Numbered from the stretch's first letter, positions 1 through 8,674 are shown. The stretch is 64,000 nucleotides of DNA from Halobacteriovoraceae bacterium (GCA_002712005.1 PASP01000006.1:118822-182821); one strand, 5' to 3'. Made by a program: numbers and translations. The notes: generated by a model from the letters alone, not told the origin.

Positions 1-663
1 GGGGTTGGAGGTTCCGATCTCGTGGCCACCAAGGAATGGATTACTTATCTCAATGCTCAAAATATTGAGGCCATTCTTCTGGTAACTCCCCTCTATGCAA
101 AACCCGAGACCGAAGGACAATACCAATGGTTTAAAACCCTCATGGATCTCTCTGATCATCCTGTAATGCTCTATAATGTTCCAGGAAGAACAGGGAAAGC
201 AATGAGCTTTGATGCGGTTAAAAGACTTGCTGATCATCCTCGTCTATGGGCGATAAAAGAAGCATCTGGTTCGGTAGAAGATTTTAAGAAATATAAAGAA
301 GCGGCTCCTAAAGCAGCTCTTATGAGTGGTGATGATGGACTCGTTCCCGAATTTGCCAAGCATGGCTGTGTGGGACTAGTAAGTGTGGCCTCAAATGCAT
401 GGCCTGCTGCAACCCACGAATATGTCCTTCAGGCCATTAGTGGAGAGCTCTCTAAAGAAGATGCTTCTCTTTGGGATGCCTGTGCAGGCGCTCTTTTCTG
501 TGTCTCTAATCCGATTCCTGTAAAGAGGCTTCTTGCTGAGGAAGGAAGAATTGCTACACCTCAATTAAAACTTCCCTTAAGTCACAAAGATTTAGCCCAA
601 GCTGCTACCGTCTTAGAAGCTTCCTTAAGAATTAATGATTGGTACAAGAAAAATAAGAAATAA
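1..663 (+). CDS. dapA: 4-hydroxy-tetrahydrodipicolinate synthase, 3' part
   Basis: DapA condenses pyruvate with aspartate semialdehyde, the first committed step of the cytoplasmic lysine/diaminopimelate pathway. The reading frame is open from base 1, so the 5' part lies outside the window. Visible DapA signatures are PLYAKPETEGQYQWF (the catalytic tyrosine region, like the YNRP segment of E. coli), YNVPGRTG, and AIKEASGS, which carries the Schiff-base lysine. The C-terminal region of about 210 residues matches the usual 290-300 residue enzyme minus its N-terminus. dapD follows after 49 bp on the same strand, then a lysA-like gene, so this is a DAP operon. Family identification is secure; the true start cannot be seen. 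Confidence 0.95.
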   Translation, partial: GVGGSDLVATKEWITYLNAQNIEAILLVTPLYAKPETEGQYQWFKTLMDLSDHPVMLYNVPGRTGKAMSFDAVKRLADHPRLWAIKEASGSVEDFKKYKEAAPKAALMSGDDGLVPEFAKHGCVGLVSVASNAWPAATHEYVLQAISGELSKEDASLWDACAGALFCVSNPIPVKRLLAEEGRIATPQLKLPLSHKDLAQAATVLEASLRINDWYKKNKK

Positions 664-712
664 CTTCACTAGAAAAAAGAAAAAAGAAAAAAGTAAAAAA
701 GGAATTAATCAA

Positions 713-1468
713 ATGGAATGGATGGAAATTTTAGATCAGTTAGAAGCAGGAACATTGAGATCGGCCAATAAAGTCGATGGAGTATGGCAGGCCAATAAAG
801 AAGTAAAAGAAGGTATTCTTGCTGCTTTCAAAGCGGGAGAGCTTAAAGAATTCTCTGATGAAGCCTTTAGCGGTTTTGTAGATAAGCATAATTTGAGCCC
901 CCGTAAGTTTTCACCAGAAGACAAGGTTCGTATGGTTCCCGGTGGTTCTTCCGTAAGAAGAGGGGCCCATGTCGCTTCAGGTGTTATCATTATGCCTCCG
1001 GCCTATATCAATGTTGGTGCCTTTGTAGACGAAGGAACCATGGTTGACTCCCATGCCCTAGTTGGCTCATGTGCTCAAATTGGTAAGAATGTTCACCTCT
1101 CTGCTGGTGTGCAAATTGGTGGTGTACTTGAACCCATTGGTCTTGCTCCCGTAGTGATTGAAGACAATGCCTTCATTGGTGCTGGTTCTGTCATTGTTGA
1201 AGGTAAACAAGTTCTTGAAAGGGCCGTTATCGCTCCAGGTGTCGTTCTTTCTAAGGGTGTCCCGGTATACGACTGTGTAAATGAGAGAGTTCTTGCAGCA
1301 GATGAACCTATTCCTGCGGACGCCATTGTAGTTCCAGGATCTCGCCCTGTTAACGACAAACTCTCATGGGCCAAAGAAAGAGGGCTGACATTGAATTGTG
1401 CTCTTATCGTAAAATATCGTGATGAAAAGTCAGAAGCTTCTCTCGAATTAGAGCAATTTCTCAGATAA
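713..1468 (+). CDS. dapD: Tetrahydrodipicolinate N-succinyltransferase
   Basis: DapD transfers succinyl from succinyl-CoA to tetrahydrodipicolinate in the succinylase branch of DAP synthesis. The 251-residue product has the left-handed beta-helix hexapeptide core with the DapD hallmarks NVGAFVDEGTMVDSHALVGS, AQIGKNVHLSAGVQIGGVLE and VIEDNAFIGAGSVIVEG, which fit DapD better than the acetyl-transferring DapH. The frame is open further upstream to 635, but that extension is lysine-rich and non-homologous. The ATG at 713 follows an AAAGGA-like ribosome site and gives a normal N-terminus, so I chose it. At 251 residues it is somewhat shorter than E. coli DapD (about 274). It is the second gene of the dap operon. 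Confidence 0.93.
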   Translation: MEWMEILDQLEAGTLRSANKVDGVWQANKEVKEGILAAFKAGELKEFSDEAFSGFVDKHNLSPRKFSPEDKVRMVPGGSSVRRGAHVASGVIIMPPAYINVGAFVDEGTMVDSHALVGSCAQIGKNVHLSAGVQIGGVLEPIGLAPVVIEDNAFIGAGSVIVEGKQVLERAVIAPGVVLSKGVPVYDCVNERVLAADEPIPADAIVVPGSRPVNDKLSWAKERGLTLNCALIVKYRDEKSEASLELEQFLR

Positions 1469-1509
1469 TTTTTCAGGTAAATTCTTAAGTAAAGATTAAG
1501 GAGATTTCA

Positions 1510-2727
1510 GTGCCCATTACACGTGTATTTAATAAAGAGCAAAGAGAGGCGGTATCTAAAATGATCAACCGCCTCGATTCTTCTTTCTTCTTCTATGATT
1601 TAGATGGACTTAATCATCACCTCTCTGATCTATCGAGCATTATGACCGATGATATTAAGTTGTGGTACGCGTGTAAGGCCAATCCCTTATCGGCCATCCT
1701 CAAGATCTTTAGAAATAATGGATTTGGAATTGATGTGGCCTCTAAAGGTGAGATTGAACAGGTGCTGCGCTCGGGGATACGTCCTGAAAATATACTCTCT
1801 ACCGGGCCATCTAAGAGCCGAAAGTATTTAAGGGAGCTATTAGAAGAGAATATCCAAATTGTAGTTTGTGAATCTCTGAATCAAGTCTATTGGTTGAATA
1901 AAATAGCTGGCGAAATGAAGATGAAGCCTAAGGTTCTTTTGCGCGTCCAAATGGAATGGGAGGAAGGGACTTCTGTTCTTGGAGGTAATCAAATTACTCC
2001 TTTTGGTGAAGACGCTTCAACATGGTTAAAGCTTGATCATGCACAAACTGAAAATCTCGATATTAGAGGCCTTCACGTTTTTCAGTGGGGAAATATTCTA
2101 GACATCAAGAGATTGGAAAAGATATGGCATAAGATCGCAGCGCAAACCCATGAATTGGCAGAAAAGCTAGGAATTTCTACTGAGATTCTCGATCTTGGTG
2201 GTGGAATAGGCATTCCTTATACTGACTCGGAAAAGGATGTAAACTTCAAAGATATCTTAGATATCCTCCATAGTGTAAAGGCCCAATACGGATGGGGAAA
2301 AATATGGATGGAGCTGGGACGATATGCTGTAGGTCCTTACGGCCATTATATGACTCAAGTTATAGATAGAAAGAATGTAAGAGGAAAAGAGCTTCTTATA
2401 CTTGATGGAGGGGTAAATCATATTGCGCGACCTGCGCTTACCGGACAACCCTTTCCCGTCAATCTCTTTCGAGAATCTGATGCTGCCCCCAGAGATTTCC
2501 AAATCCATGGCCCTCTGTGTACGGCCCTTGATAACCTTGGAACTCTTCAGCTACCTGAAGATACTGAACCAGGTGATTGGCTATGTTTTCATCAAAGTGG
2601 GGCTTATGGGTTTACTGAGGGAATGCCCTTTTTCCTATGCCATAACTTACCAGCTGAAGTCATTATGTATGAAGGCAATGTTATGATTCCAAGAAATCCA
2701 AAAAAGGCAGAGGACTGGCTCTGTTAA
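1510..2727 (+). CDS. lysA: PLP-dependent fold-III decarboxylase, probable diaminopimelate decarboxylase
   Basis: This is a group IV (alanine-racemase fold) PLP decarboxylase of 405 residues. The PLP lysine lies in WYACKANP near residue 58. The glycine loop is DLGGGIGIPY, the substrate/PLP motif is ELGRYAVGPYG, and the C-terminal dimer-interface cysteine motif appears as GPLCTALDNLG instead of the usual CESxD. It starts at GTG with the site AAGGAG just upstream. Position after dapA and dapD argues for meso-DAP to lysine conversion, but the divergent motifs (LHVFQWG instead of HIG, CTALD instead of CESSD) leave room for a related decarboxylase such as a carboxynorspermidine type. The family is sure; the substrate is inferred from context. 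Confidence 0.75.
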   Translation: MPITRVFNKEQREAVSKMINRLDSSFFFYDLDGLNHHLSDLSSIMTDDIKLWYACKANPLSAILKIFRNNGFGIDVASKGEIEQVLRSGIRPENILSTGPSKSRKYLRELLEENIQIVVCESLNQVYWLNKIAGEMKMKPKVLLRVQMEWEEGTSVLGGNQITPFGEDASTWLKLDHAQTENLDIRGLHVFQWGNILDIKRLEKIWHKIAAQTHELAEKLGISTEILDLGGGIGIPYTDSEKDVNFKDILDILHSVKAQYGWGKIWMELGRYAVGPYGHYMTQVIDRKNVRGKELLILDGGVNHIARPALTGQPFPVNLFRESDAAPRDFQIHGPLCTALDNLGTLQLPEDTEPGDWLCFHQSGAYGFTEGMPFFLCHNLPAEVIMYEGNVMIPRNPKKAEDWLC

Positions 2728-2747
2728 ATATGGGAAGGCCCTAAATT

Positions 2748-3926
2748 ATGAATCAATTCAATCGTGAAGATATTTCTATTAATCAACTCTCCAATGGTCA
2801 AAAGTTAGAGATACGAAAATTCTCCCTTAAAGGTGAAGAGCAAGGGCCTCATGTCCATATTCAGGCCAGTGTCCATGGAGCAGAAGTCCAAGGTAATCCT
2901 GTCATTTATGAATTGATGCGCTTCTTTACCAAAGTTAATCTTAAGGGCTCCCTAAACCTAATACCCCTGGTTAATCCACTAGGCTCTAATACAAAGAGTG
3001 GAACTTATACTCAAGGACGATTTAATCCCGTTACCGGTGATAATTGGAATCGCAATTTTATCAATCTCATTGGATACGATTCACAAATTACTGATATTGA
3101 TCTTTCCACGTTTTGGAATGAAATTAGAGAATTACCACCTAGAGAACAAGCCGAGAAATTCAAAACACTCCAAAAGAAGGGATTCAAAAAAATTCGAGAC
3201 CATCTTAATAATTATGGACTCAGCGATAATGTTGAAATGAATCTCACCTTACAAGAGTTTGCTTGTGAAGCGGATATTGTACTCGATCTTCATACAGGTC
3301 CTGCCGCCACTCGCTATCTCTATGCTGGGGAATATGCGCTAAAGAAAATGAAAGACATTCCTTTTCCTCACAATCTCATCATACCTAATGAATTTGGTGG
3401 GGCCATGGATGAAGCCACTTTCTTTCCCTGGACCGAACTCACCCGTATTGCTCACGAATGTGGAGATAGTTTTATTAACCCATTTGAGTCCTACACCGTA
3501 GAATTAGGAAGTGAAGAAGTCATTGATTTTAAGATGGCGCGTTTAGACTGCACTCGCCTTCTTATTTTCTTAGCGGAAAGAGGTCTTTTTTCTAGAGATG
3601 AAATCGCAAAGGAATATCCGAAGGAACTAGATTATATTCAAAAAGAAAAACGATATGCCTGTCTTCTTTCTCATTATGCAACTTACTATGCTCAAAAAGG
3701 CGGACTGATTCAATACTCAAAACGCCCGGGTGATCATATAAAAATGGGTGAAGAACTCTATCGCATTCTCGACTTTAGTGACCTTCATCATCTCAATGAC
3801 TTGGATCACTGTATTGATCGAGTAAAGGCCCTAAAAGACGCTATCATTATCAATCATACACCCTCGGCAAGTGTCACCAAGGGCACCATTGCTTATCAAG
3901 TTATGGAAGAGTATTACGAGCTCTAA
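2748..3926 (+). CDS. M14-type succinylglutamate desuccinylase/aspartoacylase-like zinc deacylase
   Basis: The 392-residue protein has the zinc site of the AstE/AspA branch of the carboxypeptidase M14 fold: SVHGAEVQGNP (His and Glu ligands near residues 44-47), NPLGSNTKSG, and DLHTGPAATRY with the second His ligand near residue 178. VELGSEE near residue 240 fits the catalytic glutamate region. A GGGAAGG-like site precedes the ATG. It follows the lysA-like gene by 20 bp in the dap operon, and no dapE is visible here. My inference is that it hydrolyses the N-succinyl group of succinyl-LL-DAP. Alternatives are a deacylase of N-acyl amino acids or peptidoglycan fragments. No signal peptide is evident, so it is probably cytoplasmic. 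Confidence 0.8.
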   Translation: MNQFNREDISINQLSNGQKLEIRKFSLKGEEQGPHVHIQASVHGAEVQGNPVIYELMRFFTKVNLKGSLNLIPLVNPLGSNTKSGTYTQGRFNPVTGDNWNRNFINLIGYDSQITDIDLSTFWNEIRELPPREQAEKFKTLQKKGFKKIRDHLNNYGLSDNVEMNLTLQEFACEADIVLDLHTGPAATRYLYAGEYALKKMKDIPFPHNLIIPNEFGGAMDEATFFPWTELTRIAHECGDSFINPFESYTVELGSEEVIDFKMARLDCTRLLIFLAERGLFSRDEIAKEYPKELDYIQKEKRYACLLSHYATYYAQKGGLIQYSKRPGDHIKMGEELYRILDFSDLHHLNDLDHCIDRVKALKDAIIINHTPSASVTKGTIAYQVMEEYYEL

Positions 3927-3996
3927 TTTGCTCTTATCCCCTTTACTAGGCTCAATTTGCCGCCCCTACCAAGTCCCTTTGCCCCTATGAAATAAT

Positions 3997-4020
3997 AACC
4001 TCCCTATTCAATAGGAGGTT
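3997..4020 (+). promoter_or_regulatory. Inverted repeat that pairs with the ribosome-binding site of the next gene
   Basis: A 7-bp perfect stem, AACCTCC (3997-4003) against GGAGGTT (4014-4020), has a 10-nt loop. The right arm is the AGGAGG Shine-Dalgarno of the gene starting at ATG 4030, so the left arm is an anti-Shine-Dalgarno that could hide it. The hairpin has no U-tract and is not an ordinary terminator. Translational control, for example by temperature or a ligand, is an inference. Confidence 0.45.
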
Positions 4021-4029
4021 GCGGGGCCT

Positions 4030-4554
4030 ATGAAAAAATTAATTACTCCATTCTTATTGCTATGTCTTCTTTATCCTAGTGCTCTTTGTGCTCTTACTTC
4101 TAAGATGATTATTTTAGAAGCGACATCTTTCACCCAAAGTGGAAATGAAAAAAAATCCCACTACCATCATCCCTTCATTAAATCTTTTAGTGTGTCTAAT
4201 ATAACCAAAGAAAAGACTTTAAAGAACAATTCACTTTCAGAATCCTCCTATAAAGTCTCTATTAATCAAAAAACTTTCGATATCCATATTCTTGATGAGA
4301 ACCCACCCTTATTGAACTTAAAGGGTACAGACCTCTACGCACTAGTGGCCACATCCGGTAGTGCTGGTCGCTACTATCATTACTTTAAGGCAGTGGCCGA
4401 TGATATTATCTACCTAGGCTTTTATCCTGAGTTAGTGAAAGTGGGCTCCGATCAATTTATATCCTATGAAAGTGATGGCCCACGCTCTATAGAATCTCGT
4501 TATCAATTAAAGCAAAAAGAACTCACAACACTTTCACAGGTTGTTCTTCCATGA
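4030..4554 (+). CDS. Secreted protein of unknown function, partner of the GH19-type lipoprotein
   Basis: I do not recognise this 174-residue protein. The first ~20 residues (MKKLITPFLLLCLLYPSALC) form a signal peptide with cleavage likely after LCA, so it should be periplasmic or exported. The mature part has no cysteine-rich or catalytic motif that I can name. It holds several tyrosines and a beta-rich pattern. It ends in ATGA, overlapping the start of the following GH19-type lipoprotein by 4 bp, so the two are translationally coupled and probably act together (inhibitor, chaperone or cofactor would each fit). Its ribosome site is embedded in the hairpin at 3997-4020. Confidence 0.7.
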   Translation: MKKLITPFLLLCLLYPSALCALTSKMIILEATSFTQSGNEKKSHYHHPFIKSFSVSNITKEKTLKNNSLSESSYKVSINQKTFDIHILDENPPLLNLKGTDLYALVATSGSAGRYYHYFKAVADDIIYLGFYPELVKVGSDQFISYESDGPRSIESRYQLKQKELTTLSQVVLP

Positions 4555-5648
4555 GGGTCCTACAAATAAGAAAATCCTCTTTTCTTTTTATAGTACATCT
4601 GTCGGTTCTTTCTCTCTTATCTATGACCAGTTGTCAGGTAGAAGTACCTAACGAAGAACCAAATCAGCAAATAGAAGATGATATAGAAGAAGGTGAAGAT
4701 CTCACCTCTCAAGAAAATGAGTTATACGAGCAAGTAAGTTGCGCCCTTAAAGATGTTTACGGAGAAACCCATCTTGCTCTAAAACGAAAACGAACCTTAA
4801 AATTTATCATAAGCAAACTTCATGAAAACTTCGAACAATATCAGCTCAATTCCCTTTACGAAAGGGCCCACTTTCTCTCGCAACTCTTTCATGAAAGTGA
4901 TGGATTAAGTGCTACCGTCGAACGACTCTTAGGTCCCTCATGGCGTGCACTATTTAATGATCCAAGTGAGACCTGGCAATGTCACGAGTACTTAGAAGCC
5001 GTTAATGAGGACGATCGTTACTTCAATGAATCCTATATCTATTCCCGAAATAGCTATAAATCTAAATTTAGAGGCCGTGGTCTTATCCAACTTACGGGAT
5101 GTTTTAACTATATGGGTTTCTTCTACCACTCATCAGCAAAAGATAGAGGGGATGAGCAAAAGGCCAATATCCATAGAACCTACTTCCCTTATCGCGACAG
5201 TGAGGGAGATCTCGTTCAGGCGGGTATGTTTTGCTCTAATCATGATCTCCAGGCCCTTGATGAAAGATTTAGAAATGAAGGTCTTGAAATCTACCCCTAT
5301 GAATTACTTGAAGACTTTGAACAGAGTGTTGATGAGATGGCCCTTCCCTGTAAAGATCGTGGACTTGCAGACTTTTCCAGTGAAAAATTTATTGTTGATT
5401 CGAGCTTTTGGTACTGGAAAAAATGTCAAACTCAAAGTTACTTTTCAAGCTTCATTGACGATAATTCAAAACAAGCCGTGGCCAGAGTTACAGAATGTAT
5501 TCATGGTAGAAACTCTGTATATCAAAATTATCAAACCATCGACTGCTCTCAATCCCAATCCGGCAATTGGAGAAAGGAAAGTTTCTGCTCTCGTAAAAGG
5601 GCCTTTGAATCTCTTGTTCAATGTATGAAACTAGATAGTACAAAGTAA
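4551..5648 (+). CDS. Lipoprotein with GH19 chitinase/lysozyme-like domain
   Basis: The 365-residue product has a lipoprotein signal with Cys28 (LLSMTSC), an acidic linker at about 29-60, then a glycoside-hydrolase-19-like domain. Key motifs are RAHFLSQLFHES, with the probable catalytic Glu115, and FRGRGLIQLTG at about 173-183, both diagnostic of GH19 enzymes (chitinases and phage-type peptidoglycan lysins). Cysteines around C64, C143, C184 and several near the C-terminus suggest disulphides. As an exported lipoprotein in a putative predator it more likely cuts peptidoglycan glycan strands than chitin; this is inference. It is coupled to the upstream secreted protein by a 4-bp overlap. No clear terminator follows. 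Confidence 0.8.
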   Translation: MRVLQIRKSSFLFIVHLSVLSLLSMTSCQVEVPNEEPNQQIEDDIEEGEDLTSQENELYEQVSCALKDVYGETHLALKRKRTLKFIISKLHENFEQYQLNSLYERAHFLSQLFHESDGLSATVERLLGPSWRALFNDPSETWQCHEYLEAVNEDDRYFNESYIYSRNSYKSKFRGRGLIQLTGCFNYMGFFYHSSAKDRGDEQKANIHRTYFPYRDSEGDLVQAGMFCSNHDLQALDERFRNEGLEIYPYELLEDFEQSVDEMALPCKDRGLADFSSEKFIVDSSFWYWKKCQTQSYFSSFIDDNSKQAVARVTECIHGRNSVYQNYQTIDCSQSQSGNWRKESFCSRKRAFESLVQCMKLDSTK

Positions 5649-5685
5649 ATATAAAGAAATTAAAAAATATAAAAATAAATAAAGA

Positions 5686-6306
5686 TCAGAGATTAGGCTT
5701 TAACAACTTACCAAATCCGGCCAAAACATGACGGGGAAGAGTTAAGGGAGGATTAATCGTCTTACCAAAACGACCACCAACACCACCCCATTGGCCAGGA
5801 TTGATTTCCTGAGTGTTACTCTTATCAGAATTATTTTCGAGTACAACCTTCCCTTCAAAGAGAATAATTTCAGATTCTCCAAGATTCTCATTAACCTTTA
5901 AAATATACTCTGTTCCCCTAATCCCTACAGACATGTGAGGAGTCTTTATTTTAAGCTCTTGGTCTGTTTGCATTTTATCGTGAATAAATCTTGCAGCTCC
6001 TTTAATAAGAGAATGACCTTTATCCCCAAGAGGTTCTTGAGAAACTTTGAACGAAGAACTTGGGCCAAGAACCAGTTCAGAGGCTGAAGTCGCTCCCATT
6101 TTAGGAAGAGAGATTTTGATAAAGGAATTCTTCTTCGTTTCTAAGAGATGTCCCAAGGGTAAGGTAAGCCCTTTCTTAATTTTTTGACCATTATAATAGA
6201 CATCTCCCTTTAACCAAGGAACTTCAAAGCCCACTCCACTGGCCCAAACCTTTTGTGTGGCCATAAGCGAAAGGAGTAAGAAGAAAAAAATTAAAGTATT
6301 CTTCAT
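5686..6306 (-). CDS. Secreted FecR-domain protein
   Basis: This 206-residue protein has an N-terminal signal peptide (about 22 residues, cut near VWASG). A FecR-type beta domain follows, with the typical sequence of glycine turn, threshold segment and the motif HMSVGIRGTEYILKV near residue 130. FecR domains occur in sigma-regulator anti-sigma partners, but also as plain periplasmic structural domains. No cytoplasmic anti-sigma part or transmembrane helix beyond the signal is present here, so a signalling role is doubtful. The start follows AAAGGAA and lies 1 bp after the stop of the FkbM-type gene, so both are in one leftward operon. Confidence 0.8.
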   Translation of the reverse strand: MKNTLIFFFLLLSLMATQKVWASGVGFEVPWLKGDVYYNGQKIKKGLTLPLGHLLETKKNSFIKISLPKMGATSASELVLGPSSSFKVSQEPLGDKGHSLIKGAARFIHDKMQTDQELKIKTPHMSVGIRGTEYILKVNENLGESEIILFEGKVVLENNSDKSNTQEINPGQWGGVGGRFGKTINPPLTLPRHVLAGFGKLLKPNL

Positions 6307-6307
6307 G

Positions 6308-7009
6308 TTATGATTCCTTTAGAAAAACGAGACTGATTAAACAATTGGCCTTCAGCTTATAACCCTTACTTTTGATAAATTGGACAATTTCACTTTTTAG
6401 AGGCTCTTCAGGATCAAACTCATGATCTTCAATGATCAAGACTTTTGGAGGAAACTTGTCCCAATCGTGGGAGCGAAGAACTTCCTTATCCAATCCTTCA
6501 ACATCAATATTCATAAGATCAATTTCTGCATTCGTATCGAGATTTTCATTTAAAATATTTCTTAAAGGGGAAACCTTAATTTCTTTCTTGGATATAAATG
6601 TATCTTTATTATTTTCAAATACCTCATGGGAGAAACTATTTAGAGTCGGATCTTGAAACTCATAGTAAGTCAGAGAGTCTTCCGTTTCTCCAACTCCTTG
6701 GTCGATAAATTTATCTTTTGGTCTTTGAGTAAGAAACCTTTCCTTAGCGGCTGGATTAGGTTCAATCGTAATACCAGACCAACCGAGCTTACGGTAGAAG
6801 TAATAGGTTACGGAGAGCTCTTTTGGTCTAAAGGCACCAATATCTACATAAGTACCGTTCTTTTTAAAACCCAGAAGAACAGCGGCAACAAAGTCTTCCC
6901 CAAACTCACTATAAATATCTCTTCTATACTCAGTGATATGTTCCTTATAGATTTCTTTCATTCTCTGGTAAGTATCATCTGGCAACACCGACTTCAAAAG
7001 CTCTCGCAT
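6308..7009 (-). CDS. FkbM family methyltransferase
   Basis: The 233-residue protein matches the FkbM family of SAM-dependent O-methyltransferases. It shows YSEFGEDFVAAVLL at the N-terminal helix, TYVDIGAFRPKE as SAM-binding motif I, GITIEPNP as the acidic motif II loop, and IDLMNIDVEGLDKEVL as the motif IV/V region near residues 165-180. Members usually methylate hydroxyls on sugars or polyketides, often on surface glycans. No glycosyltransferases are adjacent, so the substrate is unknown. It precedes the FecR-domain gene by 1 bp. The 107-bp region before it is shared with the divergent lipoprotein gene at 7117 and must hold both promoters. Confidence 0.85.
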   Translation of the reverse strand: MRELLKSVLPDDTYQRMKEIYKEHITEYRRDIYSEFGEDFVAAVLLGFKKNGTYVDIGAFRPKELSVTYYFYRKLGWSGITIEPNPAAKERFLTQRPKDKFIDQGVGETEDSLTYYEFQDPTLNSFSHEVFENNKDTFISKKEIKVSPLRNILNENLDTNAEIDLMNIDVEGLDKEVLRSHDWDKFPPKVLIIEDHEFDPEEPLKSEIVQFIKSKGYKLKANCLISLVFLKES

Positions 7010-7116
7010 TTAAGCTCCTTCAAATAGAGTATTATTTTCCTCTAAAGATAAAAATAAAGTGACTCTATTATTATAGTTCAAAAAGCGTTGAAAAAAACCC
7101 ATACAAGGAAGACATC

Positions 7117-8034
7117 TTGAAAAAATCATATTTACTCTACTTTCTCACTATGAGCTTAATGGCAAGCTGTGGTTCTACAAAAATAAAAAAGAATAAAGAG
7201 CTTCCACCACTTGATCGTTTTGCAGAAGTCGAGGTTTTTCATAAGTCTCTCCCCCCTTTTGACTATGAGGTGATCTGCGATGCTGACGTAAATTCCAAAG
7301 GTAATTTCACTTCCACCACAAGAAAGGGCTATGTGGGAAAGGCCAAGGAAATCGCTAGAGAATGTGGAGTAAATAAAGCGGTTATTCTATCCCTAAGTGG
7401 ATTGACTAGCGGAAGCGGTGCCAATGTCAATGTGAGAATTCAAGCGATAGTCCAGACAACTGAGAAAGATAAAATTACAAAGAAAGATCCAGAAGAACTC
7501 AAGAAGCTCGCCGCAGCGGCTTCCCAAAATAAACTTAACTCTATAGATACTCTTTTTAAGCGTTATGAACTCAATCCTGAACAAGCAAAGAGATCTCCCC
7601 TGGATAATCATATTCTCAACACCCTGATGATTAAAATGGCCTTAAATGGTTCTCGCTGTCCCGTGAAGAGTATGAATCATATCTTTGAAAAGTATGGAGC
7701 CCATATTTCACATTACGATACATTTAAAGCTTACGGTGCCCGTCTTTCTGTATCCACGCGTAAAGTTTTAGAATGTCCTAGTAAGGCCGTGGTTTCCTCT
7801 TTTGAAAAGCTAACGCCTCCAAGAAGAAAAGAAGTCATCATTTCCCTCAATGCCTCACTCTCTGACTATCTCAATCGTGGAAGAAAACCATTAAAATCTT
7901 TGAAAGCAAATTTCAACTCTCTCTATCCCCTGATGAAGAAAGATATCGACAGCTCATGTTCTAAAGACAGCACAAATACTCTATGTTCACTGAAAGAAAA
8001 TATCGAAAAGATCAAAACTGTCCTACTCAAGTAG
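7117..8034 (+). CDS. Lipoprotein of unknown function
   Basis: I do not recognise this family. The protein of 305 residues begins at TTG, chosen because AAGGAAG lies 7 bases upstream and the reading gives a perfect lipoprotein signal (LMASC, acylated Cys18). The mature part has an N-terminal alpha/beta segment of about 100 residues with conserved-looking cysteines (EVICDAD, ARECGV), an Ala/Lys-rich helix near residues 125-140, and a helical C-terminal part with more cysteines. Lack of Asp after the acylated cysteine suggests outer-membrane localisation. A strong hairpin at 8050-8075 ends it. Confidence 0.7.
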   Translation: MKKSYLLYFLTMSLMASCGSTKIKKNKELPPLDRFAEVEVFHKSLPPFDYEVICDADVNSKGNFTSTTRKGYVGKAKEIARECGVNKAVILSLSGLTSGSGANVNVRIQAIVQTTEKDKITKKDPEELKKLAAAASQNKLNSIDTLFKRYELNPEQAKRSPLDNHILNTLMIKMALNGSRCPVKSMNHIFEKYGAHISHYDTFKAYGARLSVSTRKVLECPSKAVVSSFEKLTPPRRKEVIISLNASLSDYLNRGRKPLKSLKANFNSLYPLMKKDIDSSCSKDSTNTLCSLKENIEKIKTVLLK

Positions 8035-8049
8035 GTATGGGAAAAAATA

Positions 8050-8075
8050 AAAGGGAGGCTTAATGGCCTCCCTTT
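8050..8075. terminator. Bidirectional intrinsic terminator
   Basis: A 10-bp perfect stem, AAAGGGAGGC against GCCTCCCTTT, has a 6-nt loop and lies between two convergent genes. On the minus strand the stem is followed by TTATTTTTTC, a proper U-tract for the barrel-protein gene at 8096. On the plus strand the tail is only the last Ts of the stem. Confidence 0.8.
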
Positions 8076-8095
8076 AGAAATGCGTAAAATTTTGA

Positions 8096-8674
8096 TTAAA
8101 TATTAAGCGGTAAACTCACACTTAAGAAAATCTCATTCAACTCAAGTTCAGGATCAAGGTCCCCTTTAAAGCTTCCTGTCTCAACTTCATCGTAAGAGAA
8201 CATTCTGTACTCTAAATTGAGAGATACAAAAGGAAGTCCAGTGAAACCAACACCAAGAGCATAACCTCCACCAGAATATTCCGTAGTGGCCGTCGCTGAA
8301 GTCGTCTCAAGCTTTGAGCTTAAATAGTAAGTTGCCCAAGCGCGAAGAAGAATGGGGAACTCATAACCAACAAAGAGACCAAGTTGATTCTTATCAGTAT
8401 CGATCTTACTCGTACTTCCAGCTGTTTCAGCTTCTAAGTCAAATTCTGGCGCTAGAGAGGAATCAATCCCCCCCATGAGTCCAAGCATCTGGTAACCAAG
8501 ACGAGCACCAAATTGAGGCGTATTATAGTCGTAATCAGTATTGTTACGATCTCCAGAACCAATTCCATAACCTAGGTAGGGTTCAATAAGAGCACCTGCT
8601 TGAGTTGCGCTAGAGAAAGTGAAAAGGGCAATGATGAGGGCCATGAATTTGGCCGAAGATTTTTTAAATGTCAT
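8096..8674 (-). CDS. Outer-membrane beta-barrel protein
   Basis: The 192-residue protein has a cleavable signal peptide (basic start, hydrophobic stretch, cut after TQA), then alternating hydrophobic strands rich in Gly and aromatic residues (EPYLGYGIGSG, QFGARLGYQM, LGLFVGYEFP, GGGYALGVGF, SLNLEYRMFSY). It ends in a short strand, EIFLSVSLPLNI. This is the pattern of a small OmpA/OmpW-like 8-stranded barrel. The last residue is Ile rather than the classic Phe. No ligand or function can be read. It is monocistronic, with an AGGAGG site upstream and the terminator at 8050-8075. Confidence 0.8.
   Translation of the reverse strand: MTFKKSSAKFMALIIALFTFSSATQAGALIEPYLGYGIGSGDRNNTDYDYNTPQFGARLGYQMLGLMGGIDSSLAPEFDLEAETAGSTSKIDTDKNQLGLFVGYEFPILLRAWATYYLSSKLETTSATATTEYSGGGYALGVGFTGLPFVSLNLEYRMFSYDEVETGSFKGDLDPELELNEIFLSVSLPLNI

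Noticed and set aside
635-712. Longer N-terminus of dapD
   Set aside because: Lysine-rich and overlaps the dapA end; ATG 713 has the ribosome site.
5005-5628. 207-codon frame within the GH19-type gene
   Set aside because: Different frame of a gene with strong family motifs; composition looks like a shadow.
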